This document shows positions 25,023 to 51,889 of a DNA stretch of 64,000 nt, piece after piece. Source of the stretch: Triplophysa rosa (taxonomy: Eukaryota > Chordata > Actinopteri > Cypriniformes > Nemacheilidae); assembly GCF_024868665.1 (NCBI RefSeq), contig NC_079902.1:14082265-14146264 (forward strand), in the 5' to 3' direction. Numbering within the stretch: position 1 is the stretch's first letter; each line of letters starts with the position of its first letter. The position numbers and the translations under genes are program-made. The notes under the pieces were generated by a model. That model searched no databases. It was not told where the DNA came from and was given only the letters and a program-made list of their open reading frames with translations.

Positions 25023-25083
<61 letters not shown>

Positions 25084-26529
25084 ATGTGTGGTCTGTTCCT
25101 CCCTCAAAACAAAGGTTTGCTAACAGACAGTTGACCTCAGTAAAAACAACATATACTTTGAAACAATAAATTGGAAATCTAGTACATATTATTTTCTTTA
25201 GAGTTCTCACCTCGTAGCTATATTTTGTGTAGGAATCTTTACCAGTCTGACATATACTTTCCTGATCACATGATTTTCTGGGGGTAAAAAATCCCTAAAG
25301 AAAACAGTAAATGACTTTTACAACATTCTCAAACAATTTCTCGTCCTTTACTTTATTCATTGATCTTTATCACTTGCAAAAGACATACATATTACATCAA
25401 TATTGCAGCTGTAGAAGCAGACATCAGGAGCAGGATGAACATAGTTCCGAATAAAAATTGGAATATGATGGATTTTCATCTGAATATTACATTTTAGACC
25501 ATATAAAATTATCGGCTGTAGCATATGATAAACAGTGACCTCATTGAATGTACAAAAGTATTGTTTTGGTATATATACATTTGATATATATGTAATTGTC
25601 CCAAAATGTCACATCAATTACAAGAAAAAATAAGAAAGACAATAGGGAGAGCTAAAAGCCAGTTATTTTTATTATCTAACATTATCCTTTATTGTTCTGG
25701 ACTTTTGATTCAGACAGCAGAAGTAGGTTACAACCCTATAATCCCGGTATATATATATTATCTGTTGGTAGAACAGATACATTTGTATAGAAAATATAAA
25801 ACGCTTGCTGCAAAGACACTATTATTTCCCCATGACTTTGAATATCCTCGGAGCTGCGATGTTTGATTTAGGCCTAATTTAATAGCTGACAAATATATAT
25901 AATCTGGGCCTTTATTTGTTTCAATGTCATTATAAAACAATTAGATTCATCCAGAGTTTGTCATAGTTTACTGAAGCATGTTTTTTGCTCATTACGCTGG
26001 ATTATGCCTGCTCAAACCAACCATGTTAAGCTACTAATAAATGACAAATCCATCATGTTGTTTTTAGATTTAAATTCAATATAATCCTGCAAAATATGCT
26101 CATAAACTATTTACAGAAAATACTCAACACAACGAGTGTTATACTATAGATTTTATTCTATGTCTAGCATGTATTATGGCTCGAAAAGTAGAACAAACAG
26201 CAACCTTCAATACAGTTGAATCTGCAGATGACCTTGTTAGATTAAATGATCTCAATACATTCTAAAACTCCGGTTTGAATTGCATTAAAGCATTTGTAAA
26301 ATGTGCACTTTTTTTAGATGAATAGGAGTGACCTATGTTTTACATTAAATCTGCTGACAAATCACTGGTGCTACATGAACCTGTTAGCTTGTTTTTGTAA
26401 CCTCATTTTGAATATATTTCATCTACTTTTACTGTGACTAAATGACAACTAAATGACATTGAATTTTACAGTAAACAAATTCACATTAGCAGTTCACGGG
26501 CCAGCCTCTGAACAAGGCTTTCGGGTGAA
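23971..26529. other. intergenic and egf 3' UTR region
   Basis: Contains an AG microsatellite (25028-25080). The part next to 26530 is egf 3' UTR; the first clear minus-strand AATAAA is at 26152-26157 (plus-strand TTTATT), about 375 nt after the stop. A G+C-richer block at about 24090-24440 stands out from its surroundings but shows no gene. Confidence 0.45.
25028..25080. repeat. (AG)n microsatellite
   Basis: An uninterrupted AG run of 53 bp, the longest perfect dinucleotide run in the window and likely polymorphic. Confidence 0.97.
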
Positions 26530-40860
<14,331 letters not shown>

Positions 40861-42246
40861 AATCTTGTGCCAATTATTACAGCTCTCGTCTCTTAGGTGT
40901 TTCCTTGGACACGGTACCACACCACGCAGCCATAACCTCCATGCATTTTACACATAGCTTCAACCAAGACAGCAATCGAAACTTTTCACCAGTTTACATC
41001 CCAGAGGCGTCCTTTTCAAATGGTTAAAAGTGATGTTACAGCCACAGGAACAGCCAGGTTTGTGAAGAGCCCTGACAGAGACACACACACAGACACACAC
41101 TCCAGCCCTCTTGCTCTCTAGCTGTTTTGGAAGCAAAGTATGAAATTCCTGACAGTCCCATGGTAAATTTGACACATGGTGAGACCAGCCACGGCTGTAA
41201 AGAGGCTTTTCCTGGTAAAAGTGTGTAGGTCTAAAGTCAGAACACTCAGATCGTCCATAAGGTACACAAAAACTGCCCTGCTTCAGCTTAGAAGAATAGC
41301 CCTCGGTCAGCCCGGTTCACCTCCTGGCCTTTCTTGGTCCTGAACTCTATACGCATGTGATTTGGTCAGACAGACATTTGGTGGGAGTGGTCATTAGATC
41401 AGGCCCAAAGCTTTTTTGTGCTGCTCATGAGTAATGAGATGCTCCCTTCACATTTTCTCCCATCCCATCCCTCAAACACACACACGCACATGCACACGCA
41501 CACGCATACACAAACACATGTTTGTTTCATTATATTAGTCAGGATATCTCAAAGACTTTCATTGTTTTCACAACAGGATAATTATAATTCATATCCTCAA
41601 ACCTTAAATGTAAAACGTTTTGACATAATTATAAAGTATAATGTTATTTGTTCGGTTTATGAGCACTTTTTTACTTTTCTACACAAACGTGTTGTTGTGT
41701 CTGCATAGTCTCTGTCTGGCTAGTATAAGAAATAGGGGTTGGGTTTAGGGGTGGGGCTTGTAAGTGTTTTACCTCTGTTTCCTAAATGTATTATAGTCCT
41801 ATTATCTGAATGACTGTCATATTGTCACAGGAATGAGAAACACTGCTCTGGGAAAAATGTGGCAGGTACAGATACAACAGATTCTCTGTTGTACTTAAGC
41901 AGGTCAGGAAATGCAGCACAATGTCTGCTCTGAAACAAACTCACGGGACCAGAGATGACGTCATCCCTGACAAACTTCACAAACTAATTTAACTGATATT
42001 TAAACTTGATAGAGTTAAACTCTTCAATTATAGTTTGCACAAGTATGAAGTCATGACTGGTCAAGCTAGATATTTGTTTACATAATAATACATTTTAATG
42101 CCGCAATCAGTAATTTTTTTTTGTTAAAAATAAAAGAATATCAAGTTATTAAGCAAGCACATTGCAGCTGCAAATTTAGGATTTATAAACTGAGCTGTCA
42201 GATACGATTTTGCTGGAATTGTCAGTTTGACATCATTTGAATCAAC
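40861..42246. other. egf upstream region
   Basis: Sequence 5' of the egf start codon (minus strand), so the egf promoter and 5' UTR should lie in the first part. No TATA-like element can be placed with confidence. A CA/CG-type simple repeat lies at about 41472-41520. Confidence 0.4.
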
Positions 42247-42672
42247 ACTTAAAGGAACAGTTTACCCAAAAAAATTTAATTCTGTCTTCATTTAATCATT
42301 CTAAGGTTATTTCAAAGCTGTATAAATGTCTTTGTTTTGATGAACACAAAGAAAGATATTTGGAAGAATGCTTGCAACCAAACAGTTCTTGGCCACCATT
42401 AACTACCATAGTAGGAAAAAATGACAATGATAGTCAAAAGTTCGCCAGAACAGTTTGCTTTTCTACATTCTTCAAAATGTCGTCTTCTGTGTTCAACAGA
42501 ACAAATAAATGTATAAATATTTTTTCCTACTATAGTAGGAAAACTGTTTGGTTACAAGCATTCTTTGATTCAAATCTTTCTCTGTGTTCATCAGAACAAA
42601 GACATTCATACGGATTTGGAAGGGTGCGTAATTGGTGACAGTTTTTATTTTTGGGTGAACCGTCCCATTAAG
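42247..42672. mobile_element. 'GGGATAGTTCACCC'-family MITE, diverged
   Basis: Starts CACTTAAAGGAACAGTTTACC and ends TTTTTGGGTGAACCGTCCCA. The internal palindrome includes TACCATAGTAGGAAAAA and TTTTCCTACTATAGTAGGAA. The plus-strand frame at 42237-42638 spans the element and reflects its inverted structure, not a gene. Confidence 0.75.
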
Positions 42673-43580
42673 CACATAAAGTAACTTTTTGTAATTTCAT
42701 TTGTTTCAAAAAGAGATGGCAATAGAGAGGCAACGGTTACTGATTTCAGCTTAATGCACTTTAAGAAATCAATTTCACAAACTATTTACAAAACATTAGC
42801 TGAGCCAATTGAAAACTTTAGAAAAAATTTGAAGTGAGCCATTTTACAGTGTATTGTACATAACATATAAAGACACGCTTACACAAACAACAGGGCATAC
42901 GTTCACTAGTTTTCACATGTACCTCCTATTAAACCAAACACAACTACAAACACAACACAAAAATACATCAGTTGTGTTTATATAATCATTTAAACATCAA
43001 GTGGACACTTCAAATCAAAAACTTAAGAATATGAACCGTGTAACTAAGAAAGTGTTTTTGTGTGATTCTTCTATTTGATCCTTACCTTGACACAATTGAC
43101 TTGAAATGTGATAATATCAAACATAAACAACATGAAACTGAAAGAACTTTACTACTAAATGTAAATCTGCCATTTGTTAACGGATGTGCATATCACCAAA
43201 ACCAAAACAGTCATTTGAAAATTCCAATAATATTTAACTTTCAGTTCTGATTAGAAAAAAGAAAATATATCAAAAGGCATCAAAAGGTATTAAAATTAAT
43301 GAATTAGGTTTTACATAAAATCACATACTGGCATACACAAAATGCATTAGACACATTTACATCCACTGCCTTTCATACAAAAACAACCACAGCGTTATAT
43401 GTGACTGAATGAAAAAAATACAAATCATTTACCAATTAAGAAATGAGACACAAGATACAATATAGGGTGCAGAAATATCGGGTAAGGCAAGTTTGACAGT
43501 AAATCAACAGCTAAGAGCTAAGCTATGTTGCTAGTGTGTATAGGATAACACTTCAATGCTGATACACCATGTGCTATACA
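42673..43580 (-). other. probable lrit3 3' UTR and flank
   Basis: Sequence directly after the lrit3 stop codon (minus strand). It is A+T-rich without a recognisable gene. I could not place a convincing AATAAA. Confidence 0.4.
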
Positions 43581-46500
43581 TTAGCACAGATATTCAGATC
43601 TAGAGCTGTCACTTTTGTAAGTCATTTGAGAGTCGATACTTGAGCGTGAGCAAAGGAGCATTCGCTCAGACTCCTGAGTCTGTCTCCGGGCCCAGAGATC
43701 ATTAGGCTGGCCGTTTAGTGTTCTCTGTTTCATAGTAAGCGTCTCAAACTTAACATATGTCTCTTTTGAAAGGTCCTCCTCTTGTCCACTATTCTCACTA
43801 CTGTTTCCTTTACAGCAGAGACACAAGATCTTGTAAACCAGCACTACGATGAGAGGCACCACAATTACGCATGCAAGCCCACTGGCGATCATCATAAATT
43901 TGCTTTGTCCATCATCTCTAGTGTTATCCAGAGTACTGAAATCCATACATTGCTCTTTCCCAGACACAGACCCCTTTGTAACCAAACACACTGTGTACAT
44001 CTGGTTAGGCATCAGATATTCCAGGAGGAGCTTCCCTTGCCCCAGCACCGTATCAAATGTTTCTTTATCATCTTTAGCATCATATGGAAAGTACACCACG
44101 GTCAGCGGTGTGTCGCTGGGTAAGCCACCAGATGTCCATAGTAAGACCGCTGAGTCACTGGTCTCCTCCACTATCTCAACACCTTCGATATCAGCTTTCT
44201 TTTTTGACTGGCCATTCTTTAATAAACTCTTGCTTTGCGGGACTTTAGCCGGTCTGTCGGCAGGTGGAGACCTTTGCAGTCCTCCACCAGGTCCCAGATT
44301 CTTCTTGGGTGGTAGAGGGGACTGCGTGGTTATGGCATCTCGGGTCGTAAATCTGGCGGTGCTTAGAGATGTAGAAACAAGAATCCTTGAGGTCTCTGTG
44401 ACAGAAATCACGGTTTGATCAACAAGTTTGTCATCTACATCGGGCCTTTTGGTCACTTTTGGCGACTGCATTGAGGTTTCCATGCCATCCACAGATAGGG
44501 TGATGAACGCCTCGGCATTCCCTGCAACGTTTTTGGCCTTGCAACGGTAATCGCCAGCATCCTTGAACACGATACTATGCAAACTGAGGATGGACCAAAG
44601 AACCCCCTCACCAGGAGATTCCTGCACAACTACAGAGATATGAAATGGTAAGATACGAAATAAGGTTAAAGCCATGGTGACACATGGCAATTTTTTGGAG
44701 AAGATATAACAGGATATGATGTCACACCATAGGACTCAACATTGGCCCCCGTTGAGTTCCATTACATGGACACTAAACCACTGAGATATCTCTCAAAATT
44801 TGATCTTTTGTGTTCCACAGAAAAAAGGATAAAAAATAGTCAAAAAGGTTTTGAACAACATGACAGTTCACCCCCCAAAAAATATTTGTTCTGCTAAACA
44901 CAAAGGAAGATATTTGCAATAATGTCAGTAACCAAACAGATCTCATTCCCCATTGACTCCCATAGTATTTATTTTCCCTACTATGGCAGTACATGGGTGA
45001 TGAAATCTGTTTGGTTACTGATATTCTTCCAAATATCTCCTTTGCGTTAAGCAGAACAAAGACATTTTTACTGGTTTGGAACAACCTGAGGGTGAGTAAA
45101 TGATGACAGAATTTGTTTTATTATTGGGTGAACTATCCCTTTAAGGGTGCTTCAGATATTGACAGAACTGACAGTCACACCTGTGTTGTTGAGTGCTGAT
45201 CCATCGGCTCTGCTCCAGATAAGGGTGGGTGTAGGGAAACCCGTGGCATCACACCTCAGGAGCACATTACTCCCTAACGGTGATGTGATCTTCGTTGCTG
45301 ACATCATAACTGATGGCTTCAGGCACTGATTCAGTTCAGCCCGCTGGAACAGAACACCAGCTAAGTTCTCTGGCCCAGTACATGTCAGAAACAGATCCAT
45401 CAACACCACAGGTGTGCTGGCCATCTTTGACAGCTCAATGAGCTTGGAAATACGACAGTCACAGTACCAAGGATTGTCCTGCAGACCTACAAAGATTTGA
45501 AAGATTTGTTTAGAATATGCATGTGAAAACATCATAAGTTATATTTGGTGTAAAACTTCGGATGTACTTTATAACATTTATTTTAATATTGATAATTTTA
45601 TTATTTTCCCCCCACAACATATTCAACATTTCAACATGATGTTAATACAAAGCACAGAATTACTATTGTGATTTGACTAAAGAGACCGACATTATACTGA
45701 AATGTGTAAGGTGCTATAAATTGTAAAGCCAGGAACTCTTATCCGGCTAGCATCAGGTGTTGGACATGAACATCTCCGTCCGCACATAATTCTGTCTGTG
45801 ACAGGATAGTAGGTCAGTTGACTGTAAACAAGGATTTAGACATTCCACTGATACAGCTGAACAGCTGGGTGGTGATAACTGCTTATATCATAATAATACA
45901 AGGTGTTACCCTGTGAATGACCTGAATAAACACATTCTGTATACTGTATACACAATATTCACATATCACACACATGATGCTGAGGTATCAGTTTGAGACT
46001 TTTAGTTCATGCTTAAAGTACAGATTGCAGTTCCCTCTCTTATGTAAAAAGTGCCTGATTTTACTCTATAATTTAAAATAATTACAGATGTGTCTAATAC
46101 AGATGCACAGAAGATCAGGTCTAAGAAAAGCTGACGGTTTGGGCTGGCATGTGAGAACAGCGATTTACAGTGACAGTCTTCAGTTTGGGTGCACATAAAG
46201 GACAACTGTTTTTTTTAGTCAGTTCAATATAATTTAAGTTCAATTGACTCATAAAGCTAATTTGCTTTAACTTAAGAAAATAAAACAGCTGAAAATGTTT
46301 TACATTGTTGTTCCCAACTGCTTAATATTTGAACTTGATCAAATTAGATCAAACTAGATTTTTTCACTTACAAAACATTTTTTTGTTATTTTGAAATAAA
46401 TTACCTAGACCAAATAATTTAAAAAGACAATAGGAGCCCAAGCATCCCAAAGTGAGACCTCAAGAAACTTAAAATACCAATGGCAATGATAAAGTTTTTG

Positions 46501-49500
46501 CAAATTCTAAGCAACTAGTTTCTAAGCAATCTGCCATGACTAACGTAAACTAAGACTGAATATGCTAAAATGTTAGTTAATGCTTGATTTTTTTAAGTTA
46601 CATAACTAATAATTACATAATTTAAAAACATAATTCCCTTACTTTTTATTAATCGTTTTATTAATCGTTTTTTAATAATATTTTTCTGGTAACAAAATTA
46701 TTCATAACAAATGAGTTAGCAACCATAAACCTTTGAATGGTCGTGTATATGCTCTTCTCAGACAAGCACAAAGAAACTCATATCTCAGAGCCTCATTCAC
46801 ACAGTTGTAAGGCCCATTAAAAGATTAGCTTGTATTTATCTTGGGAGAGCCCATGAAGACACAGGCTAGATATAGATATTTGGAATTACTATATATAGAC
46901 ACAATGAAGAGAGAAGTATTACATTGTCTCACGTGGGGATGTACTTGAAGTCAACTTGACATTAAATTCACCTTAAAAAAAAGAGTAATGAACATTTAAC
47001 TTGTTTTCATATAACTACATTTGTTGTGTGTCGTTGTTTGCCTTTTAAGAGGAAACCCAAAACGAAGTTGAAAAATCATAATGTACTAATACGTCCATAA
47101 TGTTTCGAAAGTAATATTGTTGCATTGAGTATTTTGTTTATATTCCTTGCGTTTTTTTATGCTTCTTTCTTGATTAAAGAGCATTTAATGCTGTTTTCCT
47201 GTTTCTTTAGTCTTTACGAGTCAGCCACATTAATTGTTGAACACATTTTCATGAACTACCAAAACATTTGTGATTAGTATCGAGTGACAGCCATAGTTTT
47301 TTTCAGTGGTGCAGTTGTACACAGACGAGCACATTTTTTTCTTTAGGGTTGGAAGGGATCTCACGGTCATGACAGCGATTCGTGATTGAGTCAGATTACA
47401 TCAGATTATGAGTTTATTGGAAAAGCCTATCAGACTGCTCAAGCAATCTCACACACATTGTTTTTTTTTCAGAACTCAGAAAAGATTCACTATGAAAAAT
47501 ATTCAAGAAACTCAAAGTTACGTTTGTAAGCGGTTTACCCAAACTACAACACCTTTGATCCAAGCAGGGAGTATGAGCTGCCAAATGCACATATTCATCT
47601 TGGATCTTTCATCTACAGTCAGGAAAGTAACATTTTGTTTGAACATTTAGCAACACAGTTTTTATACAGTAAATCTGCTTAAGCCTCTATTAGCTACTAT
47701 GAATCTTACTTCAGGTCGACAAACTATCCTATAACAATGAAGAATCCATTTAAAGAACAGCCTTTGTATTGGTCATCATAAAAAATCTACATCAAAAGAC
47801 ATATTTTACCATCATCATCTTTACCCACCAAGAACAATCTTTTGTGAAGGGTTGGCACTCTGCAGGGCACCTGAAAACGGAGGCCAGATGTCCACCAGGT
47901 CAGAGGGCAGGGTAGTTAGCTTGTTACTGGATACGTCCAGGTAAGTGATGTTAGCCAGGTAGGGTGCTGCCTCCACAGGAACACTAGTCAACCGGTTGTT
48001 GTGCAGATCCAAGGTCCTCAGATTGGGCATCTCTTTTAGAGACTCCCAGGGAAAGGTAGCGATCATGTTCCCATCCAGTCGTAGCTCATGAAGAACCTTC
48101 AGGTTGTAGAAACTGCCAGTGTCCACAGAAGTGATAGAATTGTACGTGATCCATAAATAGCGCAATTCTGTTAGGTAGTAGAAGGCCTCGGTGGGCACTC
48201 GGCGCACAGCTGTCTTCTCTACCCGCAATTTCACGGTGTCCACAGGGATGTTGACGGGAATATCTGCCATGTCAGGGTCATTGCATAGAACAGACCTGAG
48301 ACAGATTTTTAATAGCAGGTTAATGAGAGTCAAGCTCTAGAGTCAAGTGTGGTGCTGTTCTCTTCAGGAGAAGAGATGAAAATGCACATTAACATTCATA
48401 ACTTACATAAGGCTTTTTAACCCACTGGAAAAAAGTAGGCCATCTAGATGATTCAGAATGTTTTGATATTCAACATGTTCTAAACCCTCTATAACCCAAT
48501 TCATACAATGAAAGAAACACAGCCTGATACCCAATGGGATTTCAAGCTGATTTATAAATGATAATGTATTTTTTATTGTTTTAACTTTATATACATATAT
48601 CTAAAAATTGACGGGTTGTTCTTTTATTTTTTCATCTCTTTCAAGTCTTTTATTTCTCTCTTGTATGGTGTTTATGTTATTCAACTAAAGTAAAAAAGAA
48701 CTCTTAATATGTGTAAAAACAATTTCATCTTCAATAAAATTCAATAAATATTTCCTGCTTTTTTATACTCTAAAGATTTTTTCCCCTACAAAGACCCTTT
48801 TCAGATGTTCAAGGTTCTTTATAGAACTATTCAGGTAAAAAAATATTTTACGGCATTGTGAAACACCTTTAACCTTTTTTCATGAGGGTTAAAAATAGGG
48901 ATGCACCGAAACGAAAATTCTTGGCCGAAGCTGAACATGATGTGAAACACTTGGCCGAAGGCCGAATAATACCGAACACCGAACATGGTTCATGCGCAAA
49001 ATGAATAGTCAAAATGTGCTTTTTATAATTTGTCTTGCTTTTCAATAAAATACAATACAACTTAATATAAAATTGAGCAAAACAAAGTAAAAATTGAGCC
49101 TGTGAATAGCCTATATTAATTAGGCCTATAACTGACTGCTAAAGGAATGTAATATAAGTTACTCTGTACCCCTACAACAAAACAGTTCATTAAAAACTGT
49201 CATTCCACATTAGGCCTATAAAATAAAAATACGAATAAACTAAAACTGTTGGATTATTATAGGCTACATTGCAAAATGATTTGAGAAAAAAAACATCCAA
49301 TGCAAGCAATTCTGACTGATGCTGACTGACAACCATTTCAGTTCCCGTCTCTCTTCCAAACTCCGCCCACAAAAGCTGACTGTCACTGTTCTCTCAGAAG
49401 GTGCACTCGTGGATGCACGGAACATACTTTGACAAGTTGTTTAGTACAGGGAACTGTGTGCACGTGACCACTGTATGATGTCAAATTATGTCGCGAGCGG

Positions 49501-50153
49501 CGGGGCTACTGTCAGACAGCCCGCTTCCGTCTGAAGTAAAGTTACCGACCGGTAAAGACGCTATCATTCAGAAATTTACTTCCGTGCGACAAGTCCCCGT
49601 GCTGTGTCTTTCTCTGACACTTTAAAATGCTCCACACACACACACACACTGCCAAAATGTTTGCGGCAGTAATAAAGCACACGCGTCTCTCTCTCTCTCT
49701 CTCTCTGCGCTCGTTGCTGCTTGATCGTATCACGAGTCATGTTCGGTAAAATTTATTCGGCCATTTCACAAATTCGGCCAAACACCGAACTTGCGTTTTT
49801 TGCTATTTTCGGTGGCCGAACATTCGGTGCATCCCTAGTTAAAAATGACCATATTTTATTTGTTCTTTATCCAAGTGATAAATATATTTGACATTTTATT
49901 TATTTAATGTGCATTTTTATATCGTTAAATGACTTCTAACAACATTCCGGGCACATTAACTGTAAACAATGTACATTACACCTCAAACTTACCTCTATAA
50001 AGCAATACAATACAAGCTATGACAACAGCGTTCTTACCTGGCACCAGTGCCATCACTGCGTCCATGGTACACACAAGTGCATTGGGAGGGACAGAATGGC
50101 TGTGCCACACTCCAGCAGCCCAGCAGGACCTGAGCCACAAGCAGACGATACAT
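43581..50153 (-). CDS. lrit3: leucine-rich repeat, Ig and transmembrane domain protein 3, complete, 4 exons
   Basis: Coding exons on the minus strand: 50153-50038, 48295-47829, 45486-45181, 44629-43581; they total 1938 nt (645 aa plus stop) with phases in register, GT-AG throughout (the exon 2 donor is CTTG|GTGGGT). Residues 1-18 are a signal peptide (MYRLLVAQVLLGCW start). Then an LRRNT with CPSQCTC, about five LRRs in exon 2 (for example LRTLDLHNNRLTSVP), an LRRCT (DNPWYCDC), an Ig domain (NVLLRCDATG to DAGDYRCKAKN), a Ser/Thr/Pro-rich spacer, an FN3 domain (about 444-531), one transmembrane helix (about 541-569) and a cytoplasmic tail ending SEYLC. Known family role: a photoreceptor synaptic protein needed to position TRPM1 at ON-bipolar dendrites; human LRIT3 defects cause congenital stationary night blindness. 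Length is close to the human protein (about 680 aa). Confidence 0.94.
44866..45145. mobile_element. 'GGGATAGTTCACCC'-family MITE in lrit3 intron 3
   Basis: The left end CATGACAGTTCACCCCCCAA and the right end TTATTGGGTGAACTATCCCT flank inverted CCAAACAGATCTCATTCCCC-type arms (matching GATGAAATCTGTTTGGTTAC). A further truncated family fragment precedes it at about 44740-44865. It ends only about 35 bp from exon 3. Confidence 0.7.
45487..47828. other. lrit3 intron 2, nothing recognised
   Basis: 2.3 kb of A+T-rich intron. The small open frames have no family resemblance. Confidence 0.45.
48760..48885. repeat. degraded MITE fragment
   Basis: TACTCTAAAGATTTTTTCCC, AAGGTTCTTTATAGAACT and GGCATTGTGAAACACCTTTA recall, in order, the MITE at 5695-5921. 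No intact termini remain. Confidence 0.45.
48896..49837. mobile_element. hAT-type element, 942 bp, with 8-bp target duplication
   Basis: Starts TAGGGATGCACCGAA and ends TTCGGTGCATCCCTA, exact 15-bp inverted termini. It is flanked by GTTAAAAA at 48888-48895 and again at 49838-49845, the 8-bp duplication diagnostic of hAT transposition. Repeated GGCCGAA subterminal motifs are present. The interior has CA and TC microsatellites (49633-49649, 49686-49706) and no transposase frame. It lies in lrit3 intron 1. Confidence 0.92.
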
Positions 50154-51354
50154 CCTTCAGTGAGCTGAACCAACAGGTAACCACTCACTCGCACACATCA
50201 GAACCCAGCACTCGATCACCAGTGGACGAAAACACCTGTACCATTCCCCAACCAGTGCAAATAGCAGCAATAAAAGTGCACTGCAGCATTGCTAACAGGT
50301 AAGCGGGAACCAGGAGCCTACAGTGCACAGAAGAAGGATTGCAGAGGGAACTGACAGGAACGGGGGAGGTGGGGTGTTAATTAGAAAGAGGATTTCTCAA
50401 GGCTGAATAGGTCACTGAAGTTGAACAGGGGCGCGATGGGAAGTGTGCATGAGTTTATGTGACTGTTAGAGGGAGGATAAGCTCTCTGAAGGCACGTTAA
50501 TCGGCTAACAGCAAGAAGGTTCTCCCATCACGTGACACATTTCCATCCTGCGTCTACTGTGTCAGGAACTATTTTGGCCGCGGTTCGCAGGTTGCCTTTT
50601 TCCAGACGGTGTTTGTGCGTGCATGAGGGTAGATGACACCTGAGTGCAAGCTGTAGTCCAGGTCGTGATTTATGAAGAACAGGGCAGGGGAGATGACAGT
50701 CCAAACTGAGAGTTTTATAGGTTTTGGCAGCGACAACATAAACAATCGTTAGTTGCCCAAACTTCCGGTAGACCTACGCAAATAATCAATACCTGTTGAG
50801 TAGTTTGATTTTATTTAATACAATTAACATAACATGTTAGCCCTATATTATATATAGCCTAACCAAACACTGACCAGAAGTTATAACTTCAGGCAAGGCA
50901 CGTGCATCCGATTTGGATAATGTAGGCTGCGTCCGAACGCCTAGGCAGCCGACTTGATGCCTCGCTGTCTCATGAGGCAGCTCCGAAAAACACATTCGGA
51001 CAGCCTTCAGGGGCAGCGTAACGGAATTCTGTTTGAAATTTAAACAGAGAAAACTAATCGAATATTTTAAAACTACAATACTAATTTCTCGATAGAAATG
51101 CAATCAAAAGTTGTAAAAAGAAAAATTAGAACTTTGTTTACACAAAAGCTGTGCTCTAGCCGCTTTCTTGTACGCCATTTTATTTTTTTAAACTCGGCCT
51201 TGCTCGACCAATCACATCCCCCAGACCCCCCCCCCCTCGGGGGCAGATGAATAGAATTGTGGGACATTGAAGGCAGAAGGATACATCTAAGCTGCATTCA
51301 AAAATCGACTTGATGGAGGTATCTCGGGAGACAGGTAGTAAAGCAACATTGGAT
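50154..51354. other. lrit3 upstream region
   Basis: Contains the presumed lrit3 promoter and 5' UTR just right of 50153, then unique or mildly repetitive sequence. GGCAGCC/GCCTT-rich motifs at about 50926-51010 resemble those at 51800-51889 in inverted orientation and may be the ends of an old transposon. A C homopolymer tract lies at about 51225. Confidence 0.4.
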
Positions 51355-51889
51355 TCAGACCATAGACTATAAAATATGGACGTAGTGTCCGTGACGTCAC
51401 CCGTAGGTTTGTGAAGAGTAAAAATGAAGCCATCTTGGCATCGCGTCATCGCGCGTCACTCCCGGATAATCGAAAATGGGCAAAAAGGCGGGACGTGGTT
51501 AGCTCTGCGGCGCCTGGTTTGCTGAAACCACTTGTCACTCTAGGGGCCACGCACCTAATTTGCAAAATTTTATGGCTTAATATAAGATACACATGTGAGT
51601 CAACGCCTCATAGTTGTCATGAAGGGTAAAATATCTAGACCAAAATCATTTTTTGTATCAGGCTGTAAACATGTTTTTTTTCTGCTGTAAAGTTGCCCAT
51701 TTTAACATGTAGCTCAATGATATTCTGCTCTCTTTTGGAGCCTCTGGCGGCAAGTCGATAAATTGCAATTAAAGTCACTTCCGTGTTGGCCTCAGGAGAG
51801 AGACCAGAAGGTTGCGCCTTCAGACGTGCCTTGATGCCTTCCTACCTTGAAATGCTGCCTCTGAAGGCAACATTTTAGAGCTTTCGGAG
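51355..51889. repeat. composite DNA-transposon-derived sequence
   Basis: ATAAAATATGGACGTAGTGT followed by CCGTGACGTCACCC, then GAAGCCATCTTGGC, is the start of a common cyprinid repeat. The stretch continues to the target site of the hAT element at 51890. Family and exact edges are uncertain. Confidence 0.45.

Noticed and set aside
25028..25080. CRISPR-like or coding low-complexity repeat
   Set aside because: A plain AG microsatellite; the Ser-Leu-rich minus-strand frame is its translation.
40861..40920. Upstream in-frame ATG for egf at 40920
   Set aside because: It would add 20 polar and charged residues before the hydrophobic signal core; the ATG at 40860-40858 with A at -3 gives a normal signal peptide.
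42237..42638. 133-aa plus-strand open frame
   Set aside because: Lies entirely in a MITE and repeats its inverted motifs.
43849..44418. 189-aa plus-strand open frame
   Set aside because: It is the antisense of the long lrit3 exon 4; the minus-strand frame has Ig, FN3 and transmembrane signatures, this one has none.
47821..47828. lrit3 exon 2 donor GG|GTAAAG
   Set aside because: Leaves two bases and shifts the frame of exon 3; the donor four bases earlier (CTTG|GTGGGT) gives LGLQDNPWYCDC, matching the family.
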